Source: Chloroflexota bacterium
GTDB taxonomy: Bacteria > Chloroflexota > Anaerolineae > UBA4142
Length of the DNA: 24,689 bases
Direction of reading: 5' to 3'
NCBI GenBank assembly: GCA_023380675.1
Contig: JAMCRS010000094.1
Coordinates: forward strand, 1,312-26,000
Below, one piece after another: positions 15,659 through 23,564 of the stretch. Under the pieces are notes generated by a model that was not told where the DNA came from, searched no databases, and was given only the letters and a program-made list of their open reading frames with translations. The first letter of the stretch is position 1. Each line of letters starts with the position of its first letter. A program made the position numbers and the translations under genes.

Positions 15659-15967
15659 CATGTTGAGCTTGAAGGTGATTTGCAGATCGGAAGCGACGAA
15701 CTGCTCTCTATGCGGGACATGACGCACGTGCTCGCTCAAATACTCGGCAAACCAATCCAGTACGATGACGTCGACGATTCCGCAGCCGCCGAACAGATGC
15801 GCAAGACCGGCATGCCGGAGTACGCGGTCCACGGACTGATGGAGGCATTCACCGCGATGCGGACAGGCCGGTTCGCTTATCTCACCGACGCGGTCGAGAA
15901 GGTGACGGGCCACAAGCCGCGCAGCTTTGAGAACTGGTGCCGCGAACACGCCGGGGCGTTCGCCTAG
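15659..15967 (+). pseudogene. C-terminal relic of an NmrA-like NAD(P)-binding protein
   Basis: About 103 residues ending at TAG 15965-15967 match the C-terminal part of NmrA-like/atypical SDR proteins: a GSDELLSMRDMTHVLAQILG segment, then GKPIQYDDV, MRKTGMPEYAVHGLMEAF and a final VEKVTGHKPRSFENWCREH. The Rossmann nucleotide-binding half that should precede it is absent. The frame upstream (from about 15506) is open but unrelated, and it overlaps the promoter and leader of the divergent DUF362 operon. It has no credible start or ribosome binding site. Internal ATGs at 15710 and 15719 would give only a fragment. It is read as a truncated, probably non-functional remnant left by a deletion or insertion, with a repeat element immediately downstream. 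Confidence 0.7.
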
Positions 15968-15974
15968 GGAAAAG

Positions 15975-16185
15975 AGCAATCCGCAGATTGCACAGATTAC
16001 GCAGATTGGTGGGGGCGAGGCCCCCTCCTTCGCGTCGGAACTGCATCTCCCGGCCTGCGCTGTCTGCGGACCGTTATTTCTCCATCTGCGTAATCTGTGT
16101 AATCTGTGGATAACTCTATTTCTTCTCTGCGTAATCTGTGTAATCTGCAGATTGCTGTATTACCCTCCTCGGTAATCTGCGGATA
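15975..16185. repeat. MITE-like inverted repeat built of ATCTGYGTA units
   Basis: The left arm (about 15975-16006) is a run of 9-bp steps containing CAGATTGCA, CAGATTACG and CAGATTGG. Its reverse complement matches, with only a few changes, both 16084-16115 and 16125-16156. Those two right-hand copies share an exact 22-bp direct repeat (16085-16106 and 16126-16147). A further shorter copy (GGTAATCTGCGGATAAG) ends near 16187. Between the arms is a small GGGGG-CGAGG-CCCCC hairpin (16011-16025). There is no coding capacity. Similar ATCTGTGTAATCTGTGGAT sequences are scattered in intergenic DNA of several bacterial phyla, to my knowledge. It may be a mobile miniature element or an mRNA-stabilising repeat. 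Confidence 0.75.
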
Positions 16186-16193
16186 AGGATGGT

Positions 16194-16224
16194 TTGACCC
16201 TCCCCGCGCACCCTGTGTTATAAT
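16194..16224 (+). promoter_or_regulatory. Promoter for the two-component system
   Basis: TTGACC (16194-16199) and a perfect TATAAT (16219-16224) are separated by 19 nt. The long spacer is offset by an extended -10 (TGT directly before TATAAT). Transcription would start near 16231, about 60 nt before the kinase start codon. Confidence 0.65.
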
Positions 16225-16289
16225 GGGCCCACTTATGCGCGGCGCCGTCGCATGGCGCCCGGGACACTCTCACGTTTGGGAAGAGGTCG

Positions 16290-17786
16290 GTGCGGATCAA
16301 AGCGTATTTTTCCAGTCTCCGGTTCAAGGTCACTTTCGCCGTATCGCTAGCGCTCCTGCTCGTGTTGGGCGTCTATTCCGCCTTGCGCTACGAGCGCCAG
16401 CGCGAGCAGGAGATCGGCAACGCCCAAGAGCAGGCGGCGCTCGCCAGCCGCGTTATTTCAGCCGCGCTGCAGCACGAAATGCAAACGCAGGACATCTCCG
16501 ATCTCGGCAGTATCCTCAGCCAGGTCGGCCAGCAGCCCGGCGTGCGCTCGGTCCTCCTGCTCGACCAGACCAGCCAGGTCCGCTTTTCCTCTTCCCCCTC
16601 GGATGCCAATTCGCGTCTCAGCACCGGCGATCCCGGCTGCCGCGAGTGCCACGCTTCTCAGAGCCCGCCGACACAGAACAGCATCATCCTGACCTCGACC
16701 AGCGGCGAGTCGGTCCTGCGCTATTACAATCCGATCTTGAACCAGCCGGCGTGCTACGCCTGCCACGACCCGCAACAGCGCGTGCTGGGCGCGCTCGTCT
16801 CCGATCTATCGCTCGCCGGAATGAATCAGAATCTCTCGGCCGACCTGCGGGACGGCGTGGTCGCTGGAGCCGGCACGCTGGTCGTGGTGGTCCTCGCCGT
16901 CAACTGGCTGCTGGGCCGGCTGACGCTCGACCGGCTGGACCGCTTCAGGCCCGTGCTGCGCCGTCTGGGTCAGTCCGACCTGAGCCCACGGCTCGCGCAA
17001 GACGGCGACGACGAAATCGGTCAGCTCGCGGCCACATTCAACCAGATGGCGGACCGCATGGAAACGCGGGACCGGGAAAACGCACGCCTCTACCGCGAGC
17101 TGCAAGAAAAGGAGGCCGGGCGAACCCAGCTTCTCCAAAAAATCATCGGAGCGCAGGAAGAGGAGCGCAAGCGCCTATCGCGCGAATTGCACGACGATCT
17201 TTCGCAGTCTCTCACGGCTCTCAGCGCCGCGGTGCAGAGCCTCCTGCAGACCAGTCCGCCCGAGCTGGCGACGCTGCACGCGCCGCTTGAACAGCTTCAC
17301 TCGCTGACCGTGAGCACGCTGGCGGAGGCCAGCCGCTGGATCCAAGACTTACGGCCGAGATCGCTGGACGATCTGGGATTGGCGCCGGCGATTCGCCTGT
17401 ACGCCGAGTCGCGGCTCGAAGCGAGCCACACGACGGTCCAGGTCGAACCGAATCTGAGTGAACGCCTTCCGCCGGAGATCGAGATCACGCTTTTTCGCGT
17501 CGTGCAGGAGGCGATCGCCAACGTCGCGCGTCACGCGCACGCCCGCCGCGTCGTCATCCAGATCGCGCTGTACGATACCGGCACGGTCGTCGCGCGCGTC
17601 GAGGACGACGGCGTCGGCTTTATCCCCGGCAAGTATCTGCACTCGACCGACGGGCTGCGCGGGATGGGGCTGCTCGGCATGCGCGAGCGCGTGGCGCTGG
17701 TGGGAGGAACGCTCATGATCGATTCGACCCCTGGACGCGGCACGGTCGTGCGCGCCGAGATCCCATGGAAACAGACCGTGCCATGA
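16290..17786 (+). CDS. Sensor histidine kinase with a di-CxxCH extracytoplasmic domain
   Basis: This 498-aa kinase starts with GTG at 16290, with AAGAGG just upstream (close spacing). One membrane helix lies at about residues 12-31. The sensor domain at about 32-187 carries two c-type haem motifs, C117-x-x-C120-H121 (CRECH) and C155-x-x-C158-H159 (CYACH). A second helix follows at about 188-208, then a HAMP segment to about 262. A short coiled coil leads to a HisKA_3 domain with RELHDDLSQSL (phospho-acceptor H301). An HATPase_c domain follows with QEAIANVARHA, VEDDGVGF, GLLGMRERV and GRGTVVRAEIP. This is the NarX/DegS-type kinase layout. The covalent haems suggest sensing of redox state, oxygen, nitric oxide or another haem ligand outside the membrane. 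Its stop overlaps the response regulator start. Confidence 0.92.
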   Translation: MRIKAYFSSLRFKVTFAVSLALLLVLGVYSALRYERQREQEIGNAQEQAALASRVISAALQHEMQTQDISDLGSILSQVGQQPGVRSVLLLDQTSQVRFSSSPSDANSRLSTGDPGCRECHASQSPPTQNSIILTSTSGESVLRYYNPILNQPACYACHDPQQRVLGALVSDLSLAGMNQNLSADLRDGVVAGAGTLVVVVLAVNWLLGRLTLDRLDRFRPVLRRLGQSDLSPRLAQDGDDEIGQLAATFNQMADRMETRDRENARLYRELQEKEAGRTQLLQKIIGAQEEERKRLSRELHDDLSQSLTALSAAVQSLLQTSPPELATLHAPLEQLHSLTVSTLAEASRWIQDLRPRSLDDLGLAPAIRLYAESRLEASHTTVQVEPNLSERLPPEIEITLFRVVQEAIANVARHAHARRVVIQIALYDTGTVVARVEDDGVGFIPGKYLHSTDGLRGMGLLGMRERVALVGGTLMIDSTPGRGTVVRAEIPWKQTVP

Positions 17787-18442
17787 TTCGAATCCTCATT
17801 GCAGACGATCATACCCTGGTGCGCCAGGGGATCCGGATGCTGCTGGAGGCGCAGCCGGACGTGCAGGTGGTGGGCGAGGCGAGCGATGGCGCCGAAGCCG
17901 TCCGCCTGACCCGCGAGCAAAAACCGGACGTGGTCGTGATGGACATCGCCATGCCGGGCATGGATGGGCTCGAAGCCACGCTCGAGATCAAGCGCGCGCA
18001 GCCGGAGACGCAGATCCTCGCGTTGACGATGCACGAAGGGGAGGACTATTTCTTCAAGATCCTCTCGGCCGGCGCCTCGGGCTATGTGCTCAAGCGCGCC
18101 GCTTCGACCGACCTGATCGCCGCGGTGCATGCCGTGACGCGCGGCGAAGTGTTCCTGTATCCCTCGGTCGCCAAGAAGCTGGTGGTCGATTACTTGAGTC
18201 GCGTGCAGGGCGCCGTGCCGGAAGAACGCGCGGCGTCGTTCGGGCTGACACCGCGCGAAAGCGAGGTGGTCGAGCTCGTCGCCGAAGGACTAACGAACCG
18301 CGAGATCGCCGAAAAGCTGACCGTCAGTCTGAGCACCGTGCAGACCCACTACGCCCACATCATCGAGAAACTCAAACTGCACAGCCGGACCGAGTTGGTC
18401 AAATACGCCATCCGGCACGGGCTCATCAAGGCATCCGACTGA
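17783..18442 (+). CDS. NarL/FixJ-type response regulator
   Basis: The ATG at 17783 overlaps the kinase stop (ATGA) and gives the normal N-terminus MIRILIADDH; the in-frame ATG at 17765 adds six atypical residues. The 219-aa protein has a receiver domain with acidic pocket D8/D9, phospho-acceptor D54 (VVMDIAMPGMDG), T82 and K104. A linker of about 25 residues leads to a LuxR-type HTH: LTPRESEVVELVAEGLTNREIAEKL, given here only for its order, then VSLSTVQTHYAHI. It is the cognate partner of the haem-type kinase. A natural but unproven target is the respiratory operon starting at 18704, whose upstream region lies beyond this gene's terminator. Confidence 0.95.
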   Translation: MIRILIADDHTLVRQGIRMLLEAQPDVQVVGEASDGAEAVRLTREQKPDVVVMDIAMPGMDGLEATLEIKRAQPETQILALTMHEGEDYFFKILSAGASGYVLKRAASTDLIAAVHAVTRGEVFLYPSVAKKLVVDYLSRVQGAVPEERAASFGLTPRESEVVELVAEGLTNREIAEKLTVSLSTVQTHYAHIIEKLKLHSRTELVKYAIRHGLIKASD

Positions 18443-18549
18443 CAGCCATTTTCTCAAGCGGAGTTGGCGGCGCAGCTCGTGTGTTGGATAAGGCAAATCC
18501 GGGTTATGGTATGCGTCGCCGCGAAGGCAAGTCCAGAAGACAATTGTAC

Positions 18550-18585
18550 GAGGCCGGGTCTCGACGAGACCCGGCCTCTTTTTTT
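18550..18585 (+). terminator. Intrinsic terminator of the two-component operon
   Basis: A perfect 13-bp GC-rich stem (18550-18562 with 18566-18578) with a 3-nt loop is followed by seven T residues (18579-18585). It lies about 110 nt after the response regulator stop and separates it from the respiratory operon. The remaining DNA up to 18703 shows no clear promoter. Confidence 0.9.
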
Positions 18586-18703
18586 GGATATCGTGCCGGG
18601 CACGACCTGAAATAGCGCGTGAAACGATGGACGAGCGGCGAACCGCGTATTAAGATTTCGTAAGAGCAATCACCAAGCGCCGATAGGGAATGGCAGGAAT
18701 CCT

Positions 18704-20632
18704 ATGGATGCTCGCAAATATCACGTCGGGTTTACCAACCTGGATTATTACGTCCGCAACATCCCGTGCCAGCAGGCGTGCCCCGTGCACACGGATGCGC
18801 GCGGCTATGTGACCGCGATCGCACAAGGAGACTATGAACGGGCGTATCGCATCGCCCGCGCGCCCAACCCCTTTGCGAGCGTCTGCGGCCGCGTCTGCAA
18901 CGCCCCCTGCGAGGCCGCGTGCCGGCGCGGACAGGTGGAGCCGGGCAAGCCGGTCTCGATCCGCGCGCTCAAGCGATTCGTCAACGACCGCTTTGGTATA
19001 TACGACGTCAGCGAGCGCTCGGGCGAACGCGCGGCGCGCTCTGCCTTTCAGTACTACCGGCCGGGAGACAGGGATTATGACCTGGAGAATTCGGCGCTGC
19101 AGCAGAGCCTGGTCCAGCTCAAAGCGCAGGCACGGCCCAAAACCGGCAAACGCGTCGCCGTCGTCGGCGCGGGACCGGCCGGGCTGAGCGCGGCGCACGA
19201 CCTGGCGCTCCTCGGGCATTCCGTCACCGTGTTCGAAGCCGCGAGCACCCCGGGCGGCATGCTGGTGCTCGGCGTGCCGGAATACCGCCTGCCGCGGGCG
19301 CTCGTCGAAATGGAGATCGAGGCGATCCTCTCGCTCGGAGTCGGGCTGGAGGTCGACAAGGCGCTCGGCCGCGATTTTCTCGTGGCCGACCTCAGGCGTG
19401 AATACGACGCCGTCTTCATCGGGATCGGGACCTACCGCAGCCGCAATCTCAACGTCGAGGGTGAGGGTTTTGACGGCGTCCTGCGCGCGATCGACTTTCT
19501 CATCAACGTCAATCTCGGAGGCTACAACGTCGACCTTGGTCGGCGCGTGCTCGTGATCGGCGGCGGCAACGTGGCGATGGACGTGGCTCGCACCGCCGCG
19601 CGCACCGGCACAACCGAAGGGGGCAGCGGCGCCGCCGAGAGCAGCGGCGATATAGAGACCGCGTTGGAGGTCGCACGGGCCGCGATGCGCATCGGGGCGA
19701 CGAAAGAGGTCCACTGCCTCGTCGTCGAGGCCCGCAGCGAGATGCTCGCCAATCCGTACGAAGTAATCGAGGCGGAGGAAGAGGGAGTGGTGATTCACAA
19801 TCACCTCGCCCCGCGACGCATCACCGGCGAGAACGGCAAGGCGTGCGGCGTCGAAACGCTCGACGTCGCACGCGCGTTCGACGATCAAAAACGGTTCAAT
19901 CCGCAATTGGTCCCCAACACCGAACGGGTGTGGGAAGCGGACAGCGTGATCGTCGCCATCGGACAGACCGGCGACCTCGACTGGATCATGCCGGAGGACG
20001 GACTGACCGTCAAGCGCGGCGGAATGCTCCAGGTGGACGAGAATCTACAGACGACGGCGCCCGGTATCTTCGCCGGAGGCGACGTAGCTTTTGGGCCCCG
20101 CCTCATCATCGACGCGGTGGCAAACGGTCAAAAGGCCGCCCGCGGGATCGACGCCTATTTGCGAAAAGACACTTTGACCGTACGCCGCCGCGCGACCTTC
20201 GTTCCCATTCCGCTGACCGAATACCACGCACGCGGCCCCGCCGAGGGCTATCTCAAAATGGAATACACCCGGCCGCCGGCCACTCCCGTCGATCGACGGA
20301 TCGGCATCGCCCAAGTGGAGGAAGGTTATCCGGAATCCACGGCCCGCATTCAGGGCGCCCGGTGCCTCAAGTGCTCGATCAACACGATCTTCGACGGGAC
20401 CAAGTGCATCCTCTGCAACGGCTGCGTGGACGTCTGCCCGTACGACTGTCTCAAGCTGGTGCGCGTGTCCGAGCTGGAAGACAATGTCTCACAGGCCGCG
20501 CCGGCGGGCGCCCGCAGCGCGATGCTCTTCAACCCGGACCACTGCGTTCGCTGCGCGCTGTGCGCGCAGCGCTGCCCGACCGGGGCGATCACCATGGAAG
20601 ATTTCCGGTTCGTGGAAGCGCTTCAGGCCTGA
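18704..20632 (+). CDS. FAD/Fe-S oxidoreductase, glutamate synthase small-subunit-like, with C-terminal ferredoxin
   Basis: This 642-aa protein starts at the ATG at 18704 with CAGGA upstream. The N-terminal Fer4_20-type domain has C22/C26 (CQQACP) and CGRVCNAPCEAAC (61-73), which bind two 4Fe-4S clusters. The FAD-binding site is VAVVGAGPAGLSAAHDLAL (residues 151-169) with GGMLVLGVPEYRLP after it, and the NAD(P)H site is VLVIGGGNVAMDVA near 281-294. The family usually ends after the flavoprotein part. Here a C-terminal bicluster ferredoxin follows, with CILCNGCVDVC from residue 568 and CVRCALCAQRC from residue 614. No glutaminase/GltB partner is present. The next gene begins 13 nt later and encodes cytochrome b. 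NAD(P)H- or ferredoxin-linked electron exchange with the quinol complex is therefore a reasonable inference, but it is not shown. Confidence 0.9.
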   Translation: MDARKYHVGFTNLDYYVRNIPCQQACPVHTDARGYVTAIAQGDYERAYRIARAPNPFASVCGRVCNAPCEAACRRGQVEPGKPVSIRALKRFVNDRFGIYDVSERSGERAARSAFQYYRPGDRDYDLENSALQQSLVQLKAQARPKTGKRVAVVGAGPAGLSAAHDLALLGHSVTVFEAASTPGGMLVLGVPEYRLPRALVEMEIEAILSLGVGLEVDKALGRDFLVADLRREYDAVFIGIGTYRSRNLNVEGEGFDGVLRAIDFLINVNLGGYNVDLGRRVLVIGGGNVAMDVARTAARTGTTEGGSGAAESSGDIETALEVARAAMRIGATKEVHCLVVEARSEMLANPYEVIEAEEEGVVIHNHLAPRRITGENGKACGVETLDVARAFDDQKRFNPQLVPNTERVWEADSVIVAIGQTGDLDWIMPEDGLTVKRGGMLQVDENLQTTAPGIFAGGDVAFGPRLIIDAVANGQKAARGIDAYLRKDTLTVRRRATFVPIPLTEYHARGPAEGYLKMEYTRPPATPVDRRIGIAQVEEGYPESTARIQGARCLKCSINTIFDGTKCILCNGCVDVCPYDCLKLVRVSELEDNVSQAAPAGARSAMLFNPDHCVRCALCAQRCPTGAITMEDFRFVEALQA

Positions 20633-20645
20633 GCGGGAGAACCCT

Positions 20646-21422
20646 ATGCAACAAACTCTGGACCGTACGACCCAATGGATCGCCCGCTCGCGGGTGTGGC
20701 GGTCGTTCTTTCGCCACGGGATGCCAGACAACGAGATGGACCGCTCGCTGGTGATGACGACCAACCTGTTCTTCCACCTTCACCCGGTCAAGGTCAACCG
20801 CCGCAGCCTGCGCGTGACCTACAGTTTCGGTCTGGGCATCATCTCGGCCATCCTATTCCTGACACTCGTCGTAACCGGCCTGCTCTTGATGTTCTATTAC
20901 GTGCCGGCGACCACGCTGGCGTACACGACGATGAAGGATTTGCAGACGTCGATCCCGCTGGGTCAGTTGGTGCGGAACATGCACCGCTGGGCCGCGCACC
21001 TCATGGTCCTGACCGTCATCCTGCACATGGTACGCGTCTTTTACACCGGCGCGTACAAGCCGCCGCGCGAATTCAACTGGATCGTCGGCGTGGGTCTGCT
21101 CGTCATGACGCTCGGCGCGAGCTTTACCGGTTATCTTCTGCCGTGGGACCAACTGTCGTATTGGGCGATTACGGTCGGGACCAACATCGCCGGCTACGCG
21201 CCGGCGCTCGGCGACCAGGCCCGTACGGTCTTGCTCGGCGGCAGCGACGTGGGCCAGAATACGCTCATTCGATTCTACGCGCTGCACGTCCTCATCATCC
21301 CGATGCTATTGATCGCCGTGATCTCGCTGCACGTTTGGCGCGTGCGCAAAGACGGCGGGCTGGCCGGTCAGGAGGTCGCCGAAGACCGTCTAGAGATCAC
21401 GCCCGCTGCGGGAGGGAAATAG
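20646..21422 (+). CDS. Cytochrome b, N-terminal (b6-like) subunit
   Basis: This 258-aa subunit starts at the ATG at 20646, preceded by GGGAGA; the frame is open upstream only as a shadow of the previous gene. It has four core membrane helices. The bis-histidine haem ligands are H113 and H127 in helix B (MHRWAAH and VILHMVR) and H214 and H229 in helix D (YALHVL and ISLHVWRV). The 15-residue step in helix D is the cytochrome b6 spacing, whereas bc1-type cytochrome b has 14. GYLLPWDQLSYWA is the conserved Qo-site segment. It oxidises menaquinol or another quinol together with the C-terminal subunit and the Rieske protein encoded next. Confidence 0.94.
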   Translation: MQQTLDRTTQWIARSRVWRSFFRHGMPDNEMDRSLVMTTNLFFHLHPVKVNRRSLRVTYSFGLGIISAILFLTLVVTGLLLMFYYVPATTLAYTTMKDLQTSIPLGQLVRNMHRWAAHLMVLTVILHMVRVFYTGAYKPPREFNWIVGVGLLVMTLGASFTGYLLPWDQLSYWAITVGTNIAGYAPALGDQARTVLLGGSDVGQNTLIRFYALHVLIIPMLLIAVISLHVWRVRKDGGLAGQEVAEDRLEITPAAGGK

Positions 21423-21425
21423 ACC

Positions 21426-22202
21426 ATGGCACTCGACGCGCAAAAACAGTCCGGCGACGAGATCTTTCCGCGCGATCCAAACAAGTCTTACGCACTGGCC
21501 GAGTGGGTGCACGGCACCTCCCCCATGGTGGACAAGGGGCCGGACGACACGGTCTTTGCGTTTCCCGTCGTCGCCCTGATCGAATTGGTGCTGCTGCTGG
21601 GAACGACGCTGCTCGTTTTCGTCCTTTCCCTCCTGCGCAATGCGCCGCTCGAGGACATCGCCAATCCAAACGTGACCACGAATCCGGCCAAGGCGCCGTG
21701 GTATTTCGTCGGCCTGCAGGAGTTGCTGGAGCACATGCACCCGATGGTGGCCGGAGTCATTCTCCCGACCGTGCTCGTGCTCTTTCTTCTGGTCATTCCC
21801 TATCTGGACCAGGATCGCGCCGGGGCAGGGCGCTGGTTTACGTCCGCGCGCGGCCGGCGCATTACGTTCTGGAGCGCGGTGTACGCGCTGATCGTCATGC
21901 CGCTTTTGATCGTGGGGGACAACACGTTCAATCTGCGTGAATCGCTCCGGTCCGTCACCCCGGAATTCGTGAGCCAGATGCTCCTGCCGGCGCTGATCCT
22001 CACGCTCGCGGCGTGGCTGCCTGCGCTCGTATTGCTCAAGGCCCATCCGACCATGCGTGAGGTGCTGCTCTGCCTCTTTACGGTGATGTTCGTCGCCGCG
22101 GTCGTGCTTACGATCTCCGGTTTTCTCTTCCGCGGGCCGGGTTTCAAGCTCTATCTGCCATGGCAGATGCCGGACGGCTACAACCCGTTGAGTGGCCTGT
22201 AA
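21426..22202 (+). CDS. Cytochrome b, C-terminal (subunit IV-like) subunit
   Basis: The gene begins 3 nt after the stop of the N-terminal half. The 258-aa protein has a soluble start and then membrane segments near residues 38-58, 100-122, 140-160 and 180-215. That is more than the three of plant-type subunit IV and closer to the C-terminal half of cytochrome b. The Qo-site signature that is PEWY in many complexes reads APWYF here (in NPAKAPWYFVGLQELLEHM), so the usual glutamate is missing. Related variants occur in some menaquinol-oxidising complexes. No haem ligand is expected in this half. It works with the b6-like subunit. Confidence 0.92.
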   Translation: MALDAQKQSGDEIFPRDPNKSYALAEWVHGTSPMVDKGPDDTVFAFPVVALIELVLLLGTTLLVFVLSLLRNAPLEDIANPNVTTNPAKAPWYFVGLQELLEHMHPMVAGVILPTVLVLFLLVIPYLDQDRAGAGRWFTSARGRRITFWSAVYALIVMPLLIVGDNTFNLRESLRSVTPEFVSQMLLPALILTLAAWLPALVLLKAHPTMREVLLCLFTVMFVAAVVLTISGFLFRGPGFKLYLPWQMPDGYNPLSGL

Positions 22203-22275
22203 TGCCCCTTTATACCAATCGGCGCACCTTCTCGCTCGGTGCGGTCGCGCGAAAGCGTGGTGCGGAGGAACAACG

Positions 22276-22779
22276 ATGACAGTCGCAAAAAAGGCGAATA
22301 CGATCTCCCGGCGTCAGTTTCTCGCCGGCGCCTGGGCGCTCGCCAGCGTGGCGCTGGTCGCGCAGGCCGCCGGAGCCCTCTACCAATTCGTCAAGCCGAT
22401 CGTTCAGGCCGGCGGGTTTGGGAGCAAAGTGAGCGCAGGGAACATCAACGAATTCAAGGTCGGCGTCGTCAGCACCGTCCGGGCGATGCACGGATTCGTG
22501 TCACGGATCGACCAAAAGGGCGCGGTCGTCATGTCGTGGAAATGCACGCATCTCGGCTGCACCGTGCCGTGGGTGGACTCTGAAAAACGCTTCCACTGTC
22601 CGTGCCACGGCTCGATCTACGACGCCAAGGGCGTGGTGGTCGCCGGGCCAGCGCCGCGTCCGCTCGATCTCTATTCAGCCCAGGTGGTGAACCAAGAGCT
22701 CGTGGTGGACACGAGCCGCGTGATCGAGCGCAGCGCTTTCGACGACTCGCAAATCACGCCGTTTCCGCCGGGAGCGTGA
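22276..22779 (+). CDS. Rieske 2Fe-2S protein
   Basis: The ATG at 22276 has GCGGAGGAA upstream, which decides against the longer open frame from 22192. The 167-aa protein begins with a Tat signal-anchor (SRRQFLAGAW followed by a hydrophobic helix). The cluster motifs are CTHLGC (C90, H92, C95) and CPCHGS (C108, C110, H111). C90, H92, C108 and H111 bind the 2Fe-2S cluster, and C95/C110 can form the stabilising disulfide. GPAPRPLDLY is the conserved Pro loop. It takes electrons from quinol bound at cytochrome b and passes them to the c-type cytochromes downstream. A gap of 73 bp with only a weak CGCACC/GGTGCG hairpin separates it from the previous gene. Confidence 0.95.
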   Translation: MTVAKKANTISRRQFLAGAWALASVALVAQAAGALYQFVKPIVQAGGFGSKVSAGNINEFKVGVVSTVRAMHGFVSRIDQKGAVVMSWKCTHLGCTVPWVDSEKRFHCPCHGSIYDAKGVVVAGPAPRPLDLYSAQVVNQELVVDTSRVIERSAFDDSQITPFPPGA

Positions 22780-22783
22780 TGCC

Positions 22784-23455
22784 ATGAGAAAACGCGAAGA
22801 CTATACTCGTCTGATCGTCGCCGCGTTGGTGCTGAGCGTGGGAGTGCTCGTCGCCTTCCAAATCTACCTCCTGCGCGAACCGAGCCGGATTCAGACGGTC
22901 CTGGCCTCCGATCAATCCGCACGCGTCGCGCGCGGGCAGCAGCTTTTTGCGGCCAACTGCGCGACCTGCCACGGCGGTAACGGCGAGGGTGACGTGGGTC
23001 CGGCGCTGAACAGCAAAAAACTCTTGCAAAGCACGGACGACGGCGTCATCTATAGCCTCATCAGCTCCGGGGTGCCGGGGACCGGCATGCCCTCCTGGTC
23101 GCAAGCTTACGGCGGTCCGTTCACCGACGAGCAGATCAACGACCTCGTCGGGTTTGTCCGGCATTGGGAGCCGACCGCGACGGACGTCGCCAAGCCGACG
23201 CCGACGCCGAACCCCGCGCAGGGCGCCACAATCTACAAGTCGATCTGTTACGCCTGCCACGGCGTGAACGGCGAGGGGACGGATCGCGCGCCGGCGCTCA
23301 ATTCTCAAACGCTCCTCGCCCAGTTCGACGACAACTGGTTCCGGCAGACGATCTCCCAGGGACGGCCGAGCAAGGGCATGCCGACCTGGGGCCGGGTCTT
23401 GTCCCCCGAACAGATCAATGCCGTGGTCGCCTACATTCGCCAGTGGCAGAAATAA
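22784..23455 (+). CDS. Membrane-anchored dihaem cytochrome c
   Basis: This 223-aa protein begins 4 nt after the Rieske stop. An uncleaved N-terminal membrane anchor lies at residues 9-30. Two homologous cytochrome c domains follow: CATCH at 59-63 with GMPSW (M102) as the likely axial methionine, and CYACH at 155-159 with GMPTW (M199). They are joined by a Pro/Thr linker (PTPTPNP). Both haem motifs are followed by the same G.NGEG segment, which suggests an internal duplication. In this operon it replaces cytochrome c1/f as the electron acceptor of the Rieske protein. Confidence 0.94.
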   Translation: MRKREDYTRLIVAALVLSVGVLVAFQIYLLREPSRIQTVLASDQSARVARGQQLFAANCATCHGGNGEGDVGPALNSKKLLQSTDDGVIYSLISSGVPGTGMPSWSQAYGGPFTDEQINDLVGFVRHWEPTATDVAKPTPTPNPAQGATIYKSICYACHGVNGEGTDRAPALNSQTLLAQFDDNWFRQTISQGRPSKGMPTWGRVLSPEQINAVVAYIRQWQK

Positions 23456-23564
23456 GCCCAATCAATCCGCATGTAAGTGATGGAGCCTCATCCCGGCGAG
23501 GGGAGGTGAACGTCACAACGCGATCTCAGAACGGTAGGATACTCGCATCAAAAAGGAGGATGCA

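Noticed and set aside
15975..16185. Replication-origin iterons, suggested by the repeated GATTACGCA steps.
   Set aside because: There are no DnaA-box clusters, no dnaA, dnaN or rep gene nearby, and the inverted layout fits a miniature element better.
16223..17290. 355-aa open frame overlapping the histidine kinase in another frame.
   Set aside because: The composition is almost all Arg, Ala, Gly and Pro without family motifs; the kinase frame contains every expected domain.
18483..18585. A small RNA between the response regulator and the respiratory operon, from a TTGGAT/TATGGT pair to the terminator.
   Set aside because: The spacer is only 15 nt and the boxes are poor; the terminator is explained by the upstream two-component operon.
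19843..20754. 303-aa Arg-rich frame within the flavoprotein gene.
   Set aside because: It is a shadow frame; the overlapping gene has FAD, NAD(P) and ferredoxin motifs.
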